The position numbers were made by a program, and so were the translations under genes. Positions 4,794 to 5,796 of a stretch of 5,796 nucleotides of DNA are shown here, piece after piece; position 1 is the first letter of the stretch, and each line of letters begins with the position of its first letter. The DNA is from CAYYBZ01 sp964470285 [NCBI: uncultured Oligoflexia bacterium] (GTDB lineage Bacteria > Bdellovibrionota_G > CAYYBZ01). The stretch spans positions 1-5,796 of the forward strand of contig CAYYBZ010000148.1 in NCBI GenBank assembly GCA_964470285.1, read 5' to 3'. Under the pieces are notes generated by a model that was not told the DNA's origin, searched no databases, and saw only the letters and a program-made list of their open reading frames with translations.

Positions 4794-5795
4794 ATGTATA
4801 AAAACTGGAAAGATCTTATATCCCCAAAGTCTTTAGAGATCGAAAAAGAGACTTTAACTCCCAATTACGGCAAATTCGTTGCCAAACCTCTGGAAAGAGG
4901 ATTCGGAATGACAATAGGAAATTCCCTGAGAAGAATACTTCTTTCTTCACTGCAGGGTGCCGCAGTTACGCAGATTCAGATCAAGGGAGTTCAGCATGAA
5001 TTTACAACCATAAAGGGAGTTATGGAAGATGTTACGGACATTATACTCAATCTTAAGGAGTTACGGCTGAAAATGCATTCAAACGGTCCGGAGAAAATAA
5101 CTATTAAAGCCGAAGGGGAAGGGGAAGTTAAAGCTAAGGATATAATAGTTAATGATAATATTGAGGTCCTTAACCCGGATCATCATATCGCCACCTTATC
5201 TTCCGAAGGTAAACTTAATATCGAGCTTACTGTTAAGATGGGAAGCGGTTACGTGACTGCCGATCAGAATAAGGAAGAGGATATGCCTGTAGGAATGATG
5301 CCCATCGATTCGATTTTTGCACCGGTCAAAAAGGTTAATTATAACGTAACTCAGGCGCGTGTAGGTCAGAGAACCGACTATGACCGACTTACTTTGGAAG
5401 TCTGGACCGACGGAACGGTTAAACCTGACGACGCAGTTGCGTATTCCGCAAAGATTTTAAAAGAACAGCTTACCCTTTTCATTAATTTTGATGAAGTTGC
5501 TGAACCCGTTCAGGAAGAAATAGAGGACAAAAAGCCGGCTTTCAATGAAAATCTGTTAAGGAAAGTTGACGAGCTTGAGCTTTCAGTAAGATCGGCAAAC
5601 TGTCTTCAGAATGCCAACATTAAATATATCGGCGAATTAGTAATGAAGTCCGAGGGTGAAATGCTTAAAACCAAGAATTTCGGAAGAAAATCCTTAAATG
5701 AAATTAAGGAAATACTCACCGAAATGAATCTTGGGCTCGGAATGACTCTGGACCCGGAAGCCGTAAAGGAAATAGAGGCCAGAAAGAATCAATAG
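4794..5795 (+). CDS. rpoA: DNA-directed RNA polymerase alpha subunit
   Basis: The alpha dimer is the scaffold for assembly of beta and beta-prime, and its C-terminal domain binds promoter UP elements and activators. The protein has 333 residues (329 in E. coli) and is complete. The N-terminal domain (about 1-232) shows [19 protein letters not shown] (34-52), the dimer and beta-contact region. It also has [15 protein letters not shown] (76-90) and [19 protein letters not shown] (197-215). A linker rich in acidic residues and proline follows (about 234-250). The C-terminal domain has LSVRSANCL (263-271) and [16 protein letters not shown] (291-306). Arg266, Asn269 and Gly297 correspond to the DNA-contacting Arg265, Asn268 and Gly296 of E. 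coli, so UP-element recognition is probably kept. ATG has GGAGG (4781-4785) 8 bases upstream. rplQ would be expected next, beyond the window. Confidence 0.98.
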   Translation: MYKNWKDLISPKSLEIEKETLTPNYGKFVAKPLERGFGMTIGNSLRRILLSSLQGAAVTQIQIKGVQHEFTTIKGVMEDVTDIILNLKELRLKMHSNGPEKITIKAEGEGEVKAKDIIVNDNIEVLNPDHHIATLSSEGKLNIELTVKMGSGYVTADQNKEEDMPVGMMPIDSIFAPVKKVNYNVTQARVGQRTDYDRLTLEVWTDGTVKPDDAVAYSAKILKEQLTLFINFDEVAEPVQEEIEDKKPAFNENLLRKVDELELSVRSANCLQNANIKYIGELVMKSEGEMLKTKNFGRKSLNEIKEILTEMNLGLGMTLDPEAVKEIEARKNQ

Positions 5796-5796
5796 G

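Noticed and set aside
1-5796. A novel defence, mobile or biosynthetic system
   Set aside because: All genes are housekeeping members of the spc/alpha cluster with intact family signatures. No foreign gene, insertion boundary, direct repeat pair or integrase was seen. The unusual content is confined to the S11 extension and small regulatory details.

Overview
The window is a complete-looking stretch of a bacterial spc/alpha ribosomal-protein operon. All ten genes are on the + strand in the order rplO (3' end only) - secY - adk - map - infA - rpmJ - rpsM - rpsK - rpsD - rpoA. Only rplO is cut by the window edge; rpoA ends with its stop codon one base before the last base. There is no mobile element, CRISPR, tRNA, rRNA, convincing promoter or terminator. 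No stretch without a gene reaches 80 bases, and the longest gap (78 bases, rpsK-rpsD) holds a hairpin-forming inverted repeat.

Organism: a bacterium with somewhat AT-rich DNA that favours AGA/AGG for arginine. The adk-map-infA-rpmJ insert after secY is absent at this place in E. coli but common in Gram-positives and several deep or delta-proteobacteria-like lineages. rpsD between rpsK and rpoA is the arrangement of proteobacteria and many other Gram-negatives, whereas Bacillus keeps rpsD elsewhere. The combination suggests a Gram-negative, Desulfobacterota-like or similarly deep lineage. This placement is an inference of low confidence and no species can be named from the window.

Layout: bases 1-76 are the end of ribosomal protein L15, overlapping the start of secY by one base (TAATG). 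SecY (76-1392) is the protein-conducting channel. Adk (1398-2045) is a zinc-LID adenylate kinase. Map (2049-2795) is methionine aminopeptidase and begins at a TTG two codons after the adk stop, in the same frame and without a visible Shine-Dalgarno. InfA (IF1) and RpmJ (L36) follow with tight spacing. Then come the alpha-operon genes S13, S11, S4 and RNA polymerase alpha. Intergenic distances are -1 to 13 bases from rplO to rpsK, then 78 (rpsK-rpsD) and 32 (rpsD-rpoA). This suggests one polycistronic message with translational coupling at most junctions.

How they work together: the cluster co-produces small- and large-subunit ribosomal proteins, an initiation factor, the polymerase alpha subunit, the membrane channel for nascent proteins, the enzyme that trims their initiator methionine, and a nucleotide-balancing kinase.

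The one feature that stands out is S11 (RpsK). It carries a 41-residue N-terminal extension, free of hydrophobic residues, built from five imperfect tandem decapeptides with a strict 10-residue period (Glu at 4/14/24/34/44, Lys at 12/22/32/42/52). Nothing else looks like an undescribed system; the remaining findings are smaller oddities of start codons, spacing and structure.
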